A DNA stretch of 64,000 nucleotides from an uncultured Bacillota bacterium (GTDB lineage Bacteria > Bacillota > Clostridia > Christensenellales > UBA1242), in contig UQVQ01000003.1 of NCBI GenBank assembly GCA_900544595.1, forward strand, positions 1 to 64,000, in the 5' to 3' direction. Below the pieces are notes generated by a model. It saw only the letters and a program-made list of their open reading frames with translations. It ran no database searches and was not told the origin of the DNA. The translations under genes and the position numbers were made by a program. Of the stretch, positions 31,495 through 39,591 are shown piece by piece (position 1 is the stretch's first letter; the number at the start of each line of letters is the position of its first letter).

Positions 31495-31932
31495 TTACTC
31501 TGCTTTCTTAGCTTTTGCAGATGATTTAGCTGCAGGTTTTGCAGGTTTTTCTGCCGACTTTTCTTCTGTTTTTGCTGTTTTAGCAGCTGCTTTTGCATCT
31601 TTTTTAACTGCTTTTGCATGTTCTTTATCTAAACTTGCTCCGCATTTTTTGCAAACTCTAACCTTTTTGCCTTCAATGTCTTTATGTGCAACTCTTGTTG
31701 CTTTATCGCAATTTGGGCAAACAACCATAACATTTGAAGAATCGATTGGGTTTGTTTGTTTGATAATTCCGCCCTTATCTTGAGCAGAACGAGGTTTTTT
31801 GTGTTTTGAAACAACGTTAACGCCTTCAACAACAACTTTTAAAGATTTTGGAGAAGTTTCAACAACTTTCCCTTTCTTTCCTTTGTCTTTTCCAGCAATA
31901 ACAACAACGTTGTCGCCTTTTTTAATTTCCAT
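31495..31932 (-). CDS. rplX: Ribosomal protein L24 with extended C-terminus
   Basis: L24 starts 50S assembly. The KOW motif (GDNVVVIAGKDKGKKGKV) and KHKKPRSAQDKGGI are standard, and a CPNCDKATRV...CKKCG zinc ribbon-like part follows. It has 145 residues rather than about 105. The extra 40 residues are a lysine/alanine-rich tail (AKAAAKTAKTEEKSAEKPAK), probably disordered and rRNA-binding. Confidence 0.97.
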   Translation of the reverse strand: MEIKKGDNVVVIAGKDKGKKGKVVETSPKSLKVVVEGVNVVSKHKKPRSAQDKGGIIKQTNPIDSSNVMVVCPNCDKATRVAHKDIEGKKVRVCKKCGASLDKEHAKAVKKDAKAAAKTAKTEEKSAEKPAKPAAKSSAKAKKAE

Positions 31933-31944
31933 ATCGACTTCCTC

Positions 31945-32313
31945 CTATAATACTTCTGGCGCAAGCGAAATAATCTTCATATAGTTTTTATCACGAAGTT
32001 CTCTCGCAATAGGCCCGAAAATACGTGTTCCTTTTGGTTGTTTTTGATTGTCGATGATAACTGCTGCATTGTCGTCAAAACGAATGTGAGTTCCGTCTGG
32101 TCTTCTAAGACCTTTTGAAGTTCTAACAATAACTGCTTTAACAACATCACCTTTCTTAACAACTCCGCCTGGAATTGCAGATTTAACTGATGCAACAATA
32201 ACATCGCCGATGTTCCCGCTACGTCTGTAAGACCCGCCGAGAACACGAATACACATGATTTGTTTAGCGCCTGTGTTATCGGCAACTTTTAATCTTGTTT
32301 GTGGTTGAACCAT
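31945..32313 (-). CDS. rplN: Ribosomal protein L14
   Basis: L14 has 122 residues and is highly conserved: MVQPQTRLKVADNTGAKQIM, then RTSKGLRRPDGTHIRFDDNA, then FGPIARELRDKNYMKIISLA. It forms an intersubunit bridge. Confidence 0.98.
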   Translation of the reverse strand: MVQPQTRLKVADNTGAKQIMCIRVLGGSYRRSGNIGDVIVASVKSAIPGGVVKKGDVVKAVIVRTSKGLRRPDGTHIRFDDNAAVIIDNQKQPKGTRIFGPIARELRDKNYMKIISLAPEVL

Positions 32314-32324
32314 TTTTCTACCTC

Positions 32325-32591
32325 CTACTTCGCTTTCTCAACGATTCTGACTAAACGGTTATATTTGTCTTTGCTTAATGGACGAGTTTCCATAATTTCA
32401 ACAGTGTCGCCCATTCCGCAAACGTTTTCTTCATCGTGAACTTTATATTTTTTTGTGCTTTTAACAACTTTCTTATAAATTGGGTGCTTTTTGTTTTCAA
32501 CAACTGCAACAACAACGGTTTTGTTCATTTTTCCAGCACTAACAACAACACCTTGTTTTGTTGGTCTGCTATTTCTGATTTCTTTTTCCAT
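32325..32591 (-). CDS. rpsQ: Ribosomal protein S17
   Basis: S17 is an OB-fold 16S binder of 88 residues: GVVVSAGKMNKTVVVAVVE, then KKHPIYKKVVKSTKKYKVHD, then GDTVEIMETRPLSKDK. Confidence 0.98.
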   Translation of the reverse strand: MEKEIRNSRPTKQGVVVSAGKMNKTVVVAVVENKKHPIYKKVVKSTKKYKVHDEENVCGMGDTVEIMETRPLSKDKYNRLVRIVEKAK

Positions 32592-32602
32592 ATTGTTTCT
32601 CC

Positions 32603-32806
32603 TTACCCATTAACCTTTTTAATTTCTCTTTCGCGAATTATTGTTTTAACTCTTGCAATGTCTTTCTTCAAGTTATGAAGTTGCATTGGGTTTGTTAAAT
32701 TTCCTGTTGCGTGGGAGAATCTTAAGTTAAAAAGTTCAGTTTTTAATTCTTGTTCTTTAGCAATCAATTCTTCTGTTGTTAAGTTTTTGATGTCACTTAT
32801 TTTCAT
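32603..32806 (-). CDS. rpmC: Ribosomal protein L29
   Basis: L29 lies at the tunnel exit near the SRP docking site. It has 67 residues: IKNLTTEELIAKEQELKTEL, then LRFSHATGNLTNP. Its start overlaps the rplP stop by 4 nt. Confidence 0.98.
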   Translation of the reverse strand: MKISDIKNLTTEELIAKEQELKTELFNLRFSHATGNLTNPMQLHNLKKDIARVKTIIREREIKKVNG

Positions 32807-33243
32807 ACAGCACCACCTTCTGTTGTTATGGTTTCGTCCTGCTTCTTAATGATTTTGGTTTTGCATGGAAGTTTGTGTGACCCAAGTCTTAAAGCTTCTC
32901 TTGCAACTGCTTCTGGAACCCCAGCAATTTCAAAAAGAATTCTTCCTGGTTTAACAACTGCAACCCAGAATTCTGGAGATCCTTTTCCGCTTCCCATTCT
33001 TGTTTCAGCAGGTTTTTTTGTTACAGGTTTGTCTGGGAAAATTTTAATCCAAACTTGCCCGCCTCTTTTTGTGTAACGTGTTATAGCAATACGAGCTGCT
33101 TCAATTTGATTTGATTTGATCCAACAAGGTTCTGTTGCAACGAGTCCTAATTCGCCATAAGCAAGTTTGTTTCCTCTTGTTGCAACGCCTGTCATTCTGC
33201 CTCTATGAACACGTCTTCTTTTAACTCTTTTAGGCATTAACAT
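32803..33243 (-). CDS. rplP: Ribosomal protein L16
   Basis: L16 helps position A-site tRNA. It has 146 residues: MPKRVKRRRVHRGRMTGVAT, then ITRYTKRGGQVWIKIFPDKP, then RMGSGKGSPEFWVAVVKPG. The start overlaps the rpsC stop (TAATG), AGGAGG lying 9 nt upstream inside rpsC. Confidence 0.98.
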   Translation of the reverse strand: MLMPKRVKRRRVHRGRMTGVATRGNKLAYGELGLVATEPCWIKSNQIEAARIAITRYTKRGGQVWIKIFPDKPVTKKPAETRMGSGKGSPEFWVAVVKPGRILFEIAGVPEAVAREALRLGSHKLPCKTKIIKKQDETITTEGGAV

Positions 33244-33911
33244 TAGTTCATACCTCCTTTGTTTTCAGCGGATTTTTTTCCAAGGATTTCGCCTTTATAA
33301 ATCCAGCATTTAACTCCAAGCTTTCCATAGTTAGTGAATGCCGAAGCAACACCATAGTCTATGTCTGCTCTTAAAGTGTGGAGTGGAAGAGAACCTTCCA
33401 TATAGTTTTCGGTTCTAGCAATTGTGTTAGCACCGTCAACAACTCCGCTAACTTGAACTTTACATCCTTTTGCGCCTGCTTTCATAACGCGTTGAATTGC
33501 TTGTTTCAAAGCTCTTCTGAATGCAACACGTTTTTCAAGTTGGCTTGCAATTCCTTCTGCAACTAAAACTGCATCAAGGTCTGGTTTTTTAACTTCTTTA
33601 ACATTAACGAAAAGAGTTTTTGCTCCAACCATTTTTGAAAGTTCTTTTTTAATTTCTTCAACGCCTGCGCCTTTTGTTCCAATGAGCATACCTGGGCGTC
33701 CGGTGTTAAGTGTTACAACAACTTTTGTTGCTGTTCTTTCAATGTCGATGCTTGAAATTGCAGCGTTGCTATATTTTTTCTTAATAAAAGTTCTGATATT
33801 ATCGTCTTCTTTGATGTATTTAGCAAAATCTTTTTTGTTTGCATACCAAGAAGATTGCCAACCTTTATTAACTCCAATTCTAAGTCCAACTGGACTAACT
33901 TTTTGTCCCAT
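33243..33911 (-). CDS. rpsC: Ribosomal protein S3
   Basis: S3 forms part of the mRNA entry channel and helicase. It has 222 residues: MGQKVSPVGLRIGVNKGWQS, KH domain with GRPGMLIGTKGAGVEEIKKE, and C-terminal GVKCWIYKGEILGKK. Confidence 0.98.
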   Translation of the reverse strand: MGQKVSPVGLRIGVNKGWQSSWYANKKDFAKYIKEDDNIRTFIKKKYSNAAISSIDIERTATKVVVTLNTGRPGMLIGTKGAGVEEIKKELSKMVGAKTLFVNVKEVKKPDLDAVLVAEGIASQLEKRVAFRRALKQAIQRVMKAGAKGCKVQVSGVVDGANTIARTENYMEGSLPLHTLRADIDYGVASAFTNYGKLGVKCWIYKGEILGKKSAENKGGMN

Positions 33912-33920
33912 CTTGCCCTC

Positions 33921-34307
33921 CTATTCTCTACTGTCAAGCACAATTGTTATGTGGCTTGTTCTTTTTAACATTCTGTCTGCTCTGCCTCTTGCGCGGATGT
34001 TCAATCTTTTCATTGTTGGTCCTGGGCAAGCATATGCTTCTGCAACATAAAGGTCTGCTCTGTTCATTCCTTTATTGTTTTCAGCATTAGCAATTGCAGA
34101 TTTAAGGAGTTTTGCGCATTCAGCTGCTGCGGATTGAGGAGAATTTTCCAAAATAGCAAGAGCTGTTTCTGCGTTTTTGCCTCTAACTAAGTCAAGAACA
34201 ATTCTAACTTTAGATGGGCTCATACGAACATATTTAACCTTTGCATAAGGGCGATTGTCTTTGTTTGCCTTTCTTGCTTCGGCTTTTTCTCTAATTCTTG
34301 TTGCCAT
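33921..34307 (-). CDS. rplV: Ribosomal protein L22
   Basis: L22 forms the exit-tunnel constriction. It has 128 residues: YVRMSPSKVRIVLDLVRGKN and GPTMKRLNIRARGRADRML (tunnel loop intact, no macrolide-type deletion visible). Confidence 0.98.
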   Translation of the reverse strand: MATRIREKAEARKANKDNRPYAKVKYVRMSPSKVRIVLDLVRGKNAETALAILENSPQSAAAECAKLLKSAIANAENNKGMNRADLYVAEAYACPGPTMKRLNIRARGRADRMLKRTSHITIVLDSRE

Positions 34308-34318
34308 TTTTTATCCTC

Positions 34319-34621
34319 CTAATTCTTTGCCTTCATTGCAGCAACTTTGCCGCCCGACTTTTTGTCTCCTGCGTGACCTTTGAAGGTTCTTGTTGGAGCA
34401 AACTCACCAAGTTTGTGTCCAATCATTTCTGCTGTGCAATAGACAGGAACATGTTTTTTTCCGTTGTAAACAGCAAATGTTGTTCCAACAAATTCTGGGT
34501 AGATAACTGATGATCTAGACCATGTTTTAATTGGTTTTTTATTGCCTGATGCGTTGTTTTCTTCAACTCTTTTCATAAGTCTGTCAAACACATAAGGTTG
34601 TTTCTTTAACGATCTGCTCAT
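34319..34621 (-). CDS. rpsS: Ribosomal protein S19
   Basis: S19 lies in the 30S head. It has 100 residues: MSRSLKKQPYVFDRLMKRVE, then IKTWSRSSVIYPEFVG and HKLGEFAPTRTFKGHAG. Confidence 0.98.
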   Translation of the reverse strand: MSRSLKKQPYVFDRLMKRVEENNASGNKKPIKTWSRSSVIYPEFVGTTFAVYNGKKHVPVYCTAEMIGHKLGEFAPTRTFKGHAGDKKSGGKVAAMKAKN

Positions 34622-34630
34622 ATTCCTCTC

Positions 34631-35458
34631 CTATTTCTTCCTCTTAACAATTAACTTGTTAGAAGCTTTATTTTTCTTTCTTGTTCTAAGTCCAAGAGCT
34701 GGTTTACCCCATGGAGTAACTGGCGAAGCCATACCAACAGGGCTCTTACCTTCACCACCGCCGTGTGGGTGGTCATTAGGGTTCATAACAACACCACGAA
34801 CGGATGGACGAACTCCCATATGTCTTTTTCTTCCTGCTTTACCAAGAGAAACAAGTTCGTGGTCTAAATTTCCAACTTGACCAACTGTTGCTTTACATCT
34901 TGTTAAAACTTTTCTCATTTCGCCGCTTGGCATTCTAAGGGTTGCATATTTGCCTTCCTTAGCCATAAGTTGAACTTCTGCTCCTGCGCTTCTTGCAAGT
35001 TGTCCACCCTTTCCTGGTTGAAGTTCAATGTTATGAACAACAGCACCAACTGGGATGTTTTCAAGTGGAAGAGCGTTTCCAACTTTGATTTCTGCGTTTT
35101 CGCCGGACATAACAATGTCGCCAACATTAAGTCCAATTGGAGCTAAGATATATCTCTTTTCTCCGTCTGCGTAAACTAAAAGTGCAATGTATGCTGTTCT
35201 GTTTGGGTCGTATTCAATTGTTGCAACTTTTGCAGGGATTCCATCTTTATTTCTTTTGAAATCGATGATTCTATATTTTTTTCTGTTTCCTCCGCCGATG
35301 TGACGAACGGTTATTTTTCCTTGTGCGTTTCTTCCCGCTGTTTTTTTGATTTTAGCAAGCAAACTTTTTTCTGGTTTGTCTGTTGTTACCTCTTCAAAGG
35401 TTGCAGAAGAGTAAAATCTGCGGCCAGCACTTGTTGGATTACTTTTCTTAATAGCCAT
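34631..35458 (-). CDS. rplB: Ribosomal protein L2
   Basis: L2 is near the peptidyl transferase centre. It has 275 residues: GRNAQGKITVRHIGGGNRKK, then GKAGRKRHMGVRPSVRGVVM, then NPNDHPHGGGEGKSPVG with the key histidine region. Confidence 0.98.
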   Translation of the reverse strand: MAIKKSNPTSAGRRFYSSATFEEVTTDKPEKSLLAKIKKTAGRNAQGKITVRHIGGGNRKKYRIIDFKRNKDGIPAKVATIEYDPNRTAYIALLVYADGEKRYILAPIGLNVGDIVMSGENAEIKVGNALPLENIPVGAVVHNIELQPGKGGQLARSAGAEVQLMAKEGKYATLRMPSGEMRKVLTRCKATVGQVGNLDHELVSLGKAGRKRHMGVRPSVRGVVMNPNDHPHGGGEGKSPVGMASPVTPWGKPALGLRTRKKNKASNKLIVKRKK

Positions 35459-35480
35459 ATCTTTATTCTCCTTTTAAACC

Positions 35481-35783
35481 TTAAGATAAACTTTCGAAGA
35501 ATGCAATTGGTTTTGAATCTTTTGTTAATGTGACAATTGCTTTTTTATAGTCACTTGTTCTTCCAACTGTTCTTCCTTTCTTTGTGTTTTGGGCTTTTTC
35601 GTGTCCCTTAACATTTAATGTGTTAACTTTTTCAACTTTAACATTAAAAATTTGTTCAACAGCATTTCTAATGTCAATTTTTGTTGCGTTTTTGTCAACA
35701 ATAAATGTGTAGATTTTATCGCTAATCTTTGCATAACTCTTTTCTGATAAAAGAGGTTTTTTAATGATGTCGTATGCGTTCAT
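35481..35783 (-). CDS. rplW: Ribosomal protein L23
   Basis: L23 docks SRP and trigger factor at the tunnel exit. It has 100 residues: IKKPLLSEKSYAKISDKIYT, then FIVDKNATKIDIRNAVEQIF. The start overlaps the rplD stop by one base (TAATG). Confidence 0.98.
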   Translation of the reverse strand: MNAYDIIKKPLLSEKSYAKISDKIYTFIVDKNATKIDIRNAVEQIFNVKVEKVNTLNVKGHEKAQNTKKGRTVGRTSDYKKAIVTLTKDSKPIAFFESLS

Positions 35784-36409
35784 TAGTTATATGCCTCCTC
35801 TAATGATTTAACAGCATCTTTTGTCATAACAACTTTGTTATTTGCAACAACATCATATGTTGACAAAAGTTCTGCAATTTGAATTTGAACATTTTGAAGG
35901 TTGCCTGCTGCTCTAAGTGCATCTGCATTTTTCTCATCTGTTACAATAACAACAGATTTGTTTAATCCAAATGCGTTCAAGAACTTAACAACTTCTTTGG
36001 TTTTTGGTTCTGCAAGTTTGAATTCGTCGATGAAAACAATTTCGTTTTGTCTAAGCTTTTCGCTCATTGCAGAAGCAAATGCAATTTTCTTAACTTGTTT
36101 ATTAAGTTTCTTTGAGAAATCGCGTGGCTTTGGAGCAAAAACAACTCCGCCGCCTTTATATTCTGGCGATTTTGTTGAACCATGTCTTGCACGTCCTGTG
36201 TGTTTTTGTCTGTATGGTTTCTTTGCGTGTCCTCTAACTTCACTTCTTGTTAAAGTTGATTTTGTTCCTTGACGTTGGTTTGCGTTATATGCAACAACAA
36301 CTTCGTGAATTAAAGGTTCGTTATAGTCAGCTGCGAAAAGGTTGTCTGAAAGATTCAATGTGCCAACTTCTTCGGCGTTCATATTATAAAGTTTAGATTT
36401 AGTTGCCAT
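35783..36409 (-). CDS. rplD: Ribosomal protein L4
   Basis: L4 lines the tunnel constriction and represses the S10 operon in some bacteria. It has 208 residues: NQRQGTKSTLTRSEVRGHAK, then KPYRQKHTGRARHGSTKSPE. The extended tunnel loop is intact. Confidence 0.98.
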   Translation of the reverse strand: MATKSKLYNMNAEEVGTLNLSDNLFAADYNEPLIHEVVVAYNANQRQGTKSTLTRSEVRGHAKKPYRQKHTGRARHGSTKSPEYKGGGVVFAPKPRDFSKKLNKQVKKIAFASAMSEKLRQNEIVFIDEFKLAEPKTKEVVKFLNAFGLNKSVVIVTDEKNADALRAAGNLQNVQIQIAELLSTYDVVANNKVVMTKDAVKSLEEAYN

Positions 36410-36417
36410 ATTTCCTC

Positions 36418-37050
36418 CTATCTTTTAACCGCTTCTTTGATTGTTACGATTGAACCTTTTGGCCCTGGAAGGCAGCCTTTAACTAAAAGAATGTTTCTTT
36501 CAGCGTCAACCTTAACAATTTCAAGATTTTGGATTGTAACACTTTCTGAGCCGTAGTGTCCTGGCATTTTCTTGTTTTTGAAAACTCTTGATGGAGTGCT
36601 GTTAGCGCCCATTGAACCAACTTCTCTGTGGACAGGGCCAACACCGTGTGTCATTTTTAATCTGTGTGCGTTCCATCTTTGAATGTTTCCTGTGAATCCG
36701 CGTCCGCGAGTTGTTCCAGAAACATCAACTATGTCGCTTTCTGCGAAAATGTCTGCTTTAATTTCTTTTCCAATTTCATAGTCCGCAGTGTTTTCAAAAC
36801 GGAATTCTCTAAGGATTTTTGAAGGAGCAACATTTGCTTTTTTCAAAACTCCAAGTTGAGGTTTGTTTAATCTGTTTTCTTTTGTTTGGTCGAAAGCAAC
36901 AACAAGTGCTTCATAACCATCTTTTTCGTTTGTTTTCTTTTGAACAACATAGCATGGGCCAGCTTCAACAACTGTAACTGGAATAACTAAACCGTCAGGC
37001 GTGAAGATTTGGGTCATGCCAAGTTTTTTACCTAAGATTGCTTTTTTCAT
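36418..37050 (-). CDS. rplC: Ribosomal protein L3
   Basis: L3 starts 50S assembly. It has 210 residues: MKKAILGKKLGMTQIFTPDG, then VSGTTRGRGFTGNIQRWNAH and MPGHYGSESVTIQNLEIV. Confidence 0.98.
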   Translation of the reverse strand: MKKAILGKKLGMTQIFTPDGLVIPVTVVEAGPCYVVQKKTNEKDGYEALVVAFDQTKENRLNKPQLGVLKKANVAPSKILREFRFENTADYEIGKEIKADIFAESDIVDVSGTTRGRGFTGNIQRWNAHRLKMTHGVGPVHREVGSMGANSTPSRVFKNKKMPGHYGSESVTIQNLEIVKVDAERNILLVKGCLPGPKGSIVTIKEAVKR

Positions 37051-37064
37051 TCTATCTTCTCTCC

Positions 37065-37373
37065 TTATAGCTTAATTTTTACATCAACACCAGCAGGCAA
37101 ATCCAATCTCATAAGAGAATCAACTGCTTTTTGTGTTGGACTGTAAATGTCAATCATTCTTTTGTGTGTTCTGCATTCAAATTGTTCACGGCTGTCTTTA
37201 TCTTTGTGTGGTGAACGAATGATTGTTACCACTTCTTTATCTGTTGGAAGTGGGATTGGCCCTGCGACTTTTGAACCATTTTTATTTGCTGTTTCAATGA
37301 TTTTAGCGCAAGCTAAGTCAAGCAAAACGTGGTCATAGGCCTTTAATTTAATTCTGATTTTTTGCGATGCCAT
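37065..37373 (-). CDS. rpsJ: Ribosomal protein S10
   Basis: S10 is a 30S protein that also serves as NusE in antitermination. It has 102 residues: KIRIKLKAYDHVLLDLACAK, then HKDKDSREQFECRTHKRMID. It is the first gene of the 32-gene run and starts about 300 nt after the promoter. Confidence 0.98.
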   Translation of the reverse strand: MASQKIRIKLKAYDHVLLDLACAKIIETANKNGSKVAGPIPLPTDKEVVTIIRSPHKDKDSREQFECRTHKRMIDIYSPTQKAVDSLMRLDLPAGVDVKIKL

Positions 37374-37673
37374 TATTTTTCCTCCTGTCTAAAACTATTT
37401 TAATCCCCCTTTTGCAACCGCTTTGGAATTGCCATTTCTAAAAACATAAACGCCGCAAAAAAACAGTTTCAACCAAGTGTTGACTTATTTTTTAATGCGG
37501 TTAAAGGTTTCCTTCAACAACTATTCCGTGTGTGTCGCGCTTGTGACCAAAAAAAATTAGCTTTTTGCGGGGGCGCTTTAATCGATGTTAAAACTTGTCG
37601 ATGTGAATTCTCTTGCAGTGAGCGCTCGCATAGCTCAAAGAAGTAACCTCACATGTCATTCCCTGTCTCAAGC
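37374..37673 (-). promoter_or_regulatory. Long 5' leader of the S10-spc-alpha operon
   Basis: About 300 transcribed nt lie between the promoter and rpsJ, without an open frame of note. A long hairpin closes with CCGCA/TGCGG (37453-37500). Upstream of it lies a G/C-rich CGCCCCCGC block followed by an eight-T run (about 37550-37575). This suits attenuation or ribosomal-protein feedback. I do not recognise a known ribosomal leader class. Confidence 0.6.
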
Positions 37674-37679
37674 GTGATA

Positions 37680-37708
37680 ATAATACAATAAAAAAACTTT
37701 CTTGTCAA
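37680..37708 (-). promoter_or_regulatory. Promoter of the S10-spc-alpha operon
   Basis: TTGACA (37703-37708), 17 nt, TATTAT (37680-37685). Confidence 0.92.
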
Positions 37709-37836
37709 CTGTTTTTCAAAACTTTTTTCGTTTTCTTTTTTATCAATTTTTTTCGCCAAAATCCCCTATTATCAATAATGAATATATAATACAAAAGTAT
37801 GTAAGAAAAATATAAGAAAAATTTTAGAATTTGCTA

Positions 37837-37865
37837 TTGACAAATAAATTCAAGCAAGTTATAAT
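37837..37865 (+). promoter_or_regulatory. Perfect consensus sigma-A promoter
   Basis: TTGACA (37837-37842), 17 nt, TATAAT (37860-37865), 28 nt before the start of the following gene. Confidence 0.93.
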
Positions 37866-37893
37866 AAGTCGAAATTAAAAAAGGGGTTTAAAA

Positions 37894-39516
37894 ATGAACA
37901 AAACAGCTAAATCACTTATTAAAACAACTTTTGGTCTTGCATTAACTTTAGCAAGCCTTGCTGGCATAAAAGAATTTAAAAATGCGCAAAAAAGTTCAAA
38001 GCAAATGGTTGAAGACGCATTCGTTGGAACAGCAAAACCAAGCATGGTTCAAGTTCAAACAGTTGTTTCTGAAATTCCAACATATATGACAAATAATGAA
38101 GGAACTCAATTTACAATTGTTAACAACGCAGAAACACAAGCAACCGACGAAGCTGTTGCTGCGGCAGAATCGCAAGATGACGAGGCAGAATCGCAAGATG
38201 ACGAGGCAAGTTTTAACAATAACAACGATTCAACTTCAAAACGTGGAAGCGCTGCCGACAGGTTTACCGAAAGCGCGTTGGATAAAGTTGGAGCAGAAAG
38301 CGAAAGCGACCTTGAAAAAGACGGATTTGTTCCATCAGATGAAACACAAAAAATTCTCGACGAAATTGAAAAAGGCGATTCAAATCCTTCAATCAATCCA
38401 ATTGAAGACCCAAATCATGGAACAAATTTCGATGAAATTGAAAACCTTGAACCTAAACAAGACTCGTCAGAAGCTGGAATTTCAAATCAAGCAGTTGCAT
38501 ATGCAATAACAGCCGGTCTTGCTGCAGGTGCTGTTGGCGCTGCCGCAGCAATTGCACTCTTCCTTAAAAGAAAACTTAATGCTTCAAGCGTTAGAAAACA
38601 AGGAACTCGTTTAATTCAAGACCAAAAAAACATTAAATCTGCTGAAAAACTTACAGAATATGATGCAAAAATTGCAAAGAAAGAAGAAAAAGGCAAAACA
38701 GTTTCAACTCGTCTTCAAGACAAACGCGAAACAACCGCTTTGAAAGTTACAGCAAAATCTCAAACAACTCAAAACGAAAAATTCGATTCAAAACGTCTTA
38801 AAACCTATGCAACTCTTGCAAAATGGAGAAACTATGGCAGATATAGAAACGACGAATTAACAAAAACTGAATATAAAGAATTGAACAACGGGTTAATTGC
38901 ATATTCAAAATATCTTGAAAGCAACTCCCCTAGTTCAAAGGAATCTAGAAAACTTTTAGAAACTGCAATAGCAAGCTTTAACAAGGCAGCTCCAGGAATT
39001 CAAAAAGATGCATACTTTGGGGATTGGGCTTTCTCAACAAATTCCCAAGAACTTAACGGAAAAGTTGAACTCTCTCAAATTCCAGTTTTCCCATTCAGAT
39101 ATGTTCAAAACCAAGGATTAGGACTTTCCGAAGTTCAAAAAACTGACTTGGAAAACTTCTTCAACGATGTTTTTGCAGAAAAAGCAAATAATGAGCCAGT
39201 TGTAACCTACGGAACCATTTCCTACTACACAAACGAGGAACAAGCTCCAGTTCAAATGAAATATGCTTTTGATAACAGAGAAGCAGCAAAACTTCTTAAA
39301 TCAAAGCTTATAACTCTTATCCCTCAAGAAGCAAAGAAAGTTGTTATCGACGAAGTTAACAAGGGCGGAAAGAGAATTAAGGAAGAACTTAACACCGATG
39401 CAAACATTGCAAAAGCAAGAGTTCTTTCCGAAAAAGAAGTTTCAAAATTCTATAAAACTTATGCTCAAAGCGAACCTAAACAAAAATCAAACGACATTGG
39501 TCAAGGAATGGAATAG
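37894..39516 (+). CDS. Unknown two-TM protein with acidic linker and basic C-terminal domain
   Basis: The protein has 540 residues and no family that I recognise. A first hydrophobic segment lies at about 9-25 (signal peptide or anchor). A long acidic Asn/Ser/Asp/Glu-rich region of some 170 residues follows, including a tandem AESQDDEAESQDDE. A second, Ala/Gly-rich membrane segment (about 202-224, AGLAAGAVGAAAAIALFL) precedes a lysine-rich helical part. A final globular domain spans about 310-540 (SKRLKTYATLAKWRNYGRYR, then FPFRYVQNQGLGLSEVQKTD). The likely topology is an outside acidic loop between two anchors and a cytosolic basic domain. The start has AAAGGGG. The promoter is perfect consensus, so it is probably abundant. 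A terminator follows. Confidence 0.8.
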   Translation: MNKTAKSLIKTTFGLALTLASLAGIKEFKNAQKSSKQMVEDAFVGTAKPSMVQVQTVVSEIPTYMTNNEGTQFTIVNNAETQATDEAVAAAESQDDEAESQDDEASFNNNNDSTSKRGSAADRFTESALDKVGAESESDLEKDGFVPSDETQKILDEIEKGDSNPSINPIEDPNHGTNFDEIENLEPKQDSSEAGISNQAVAYAITAGLAAGAVGAAAAIALFLKRKLNASSVRKQGTRLIQDQKNIKSAEKLTEYDAKIAKKEEKGKTVSTRLQDKRETTALKVTAKSQTTQNEKFDSKRLKTYATLAKWRNYGRYRNDELTKTEYKELNNGLIAYSKYLESNSPSSKESRKLLETAIASFNKAAPGIQKDAYFGDWAFSTNSQELNGKVELSQIPVFPFRYVQNQGLGLSEVQKTDLENFFNDVFAEKANNEPVVTYGTISYYTNEEQAPVQMKYAFDNREAAKLLKSKLITLIPQEAKKVVIDEVNKGGKRIKEELNTDANIAKARVLSEKEVSKFYKTYAQSEPKQKSNDIGQGME

Positions 39517-39527
39517 GAACTTAACTG

Positions 39528-39554
39528 AAACCAGCATATATTTGCTGGTTTTTT
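39528..39554 (+). terminator. Terminator of the 540-aa protein gene
   Basis: AAACCAGCA/TGCTGGTTT stem followed by six T. Confidence 0.92.
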
Positions 39555-39556
39555 AT

Positions 39557-39585
39557 TTGCAAAAAATAATAAAAAGTGTAACAAT
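39557..39585 (+). promoter_or_regulatory. Promoter of lgt, leaderless geometry
   Basis: TTGCAA (39557-39562), 17 nt, AACAAT (39580-39585), then 6 nt to the ATG. No ribosome site is present. Confidence 0.65.
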
Positions 39586-39591
39586 ATTTGT

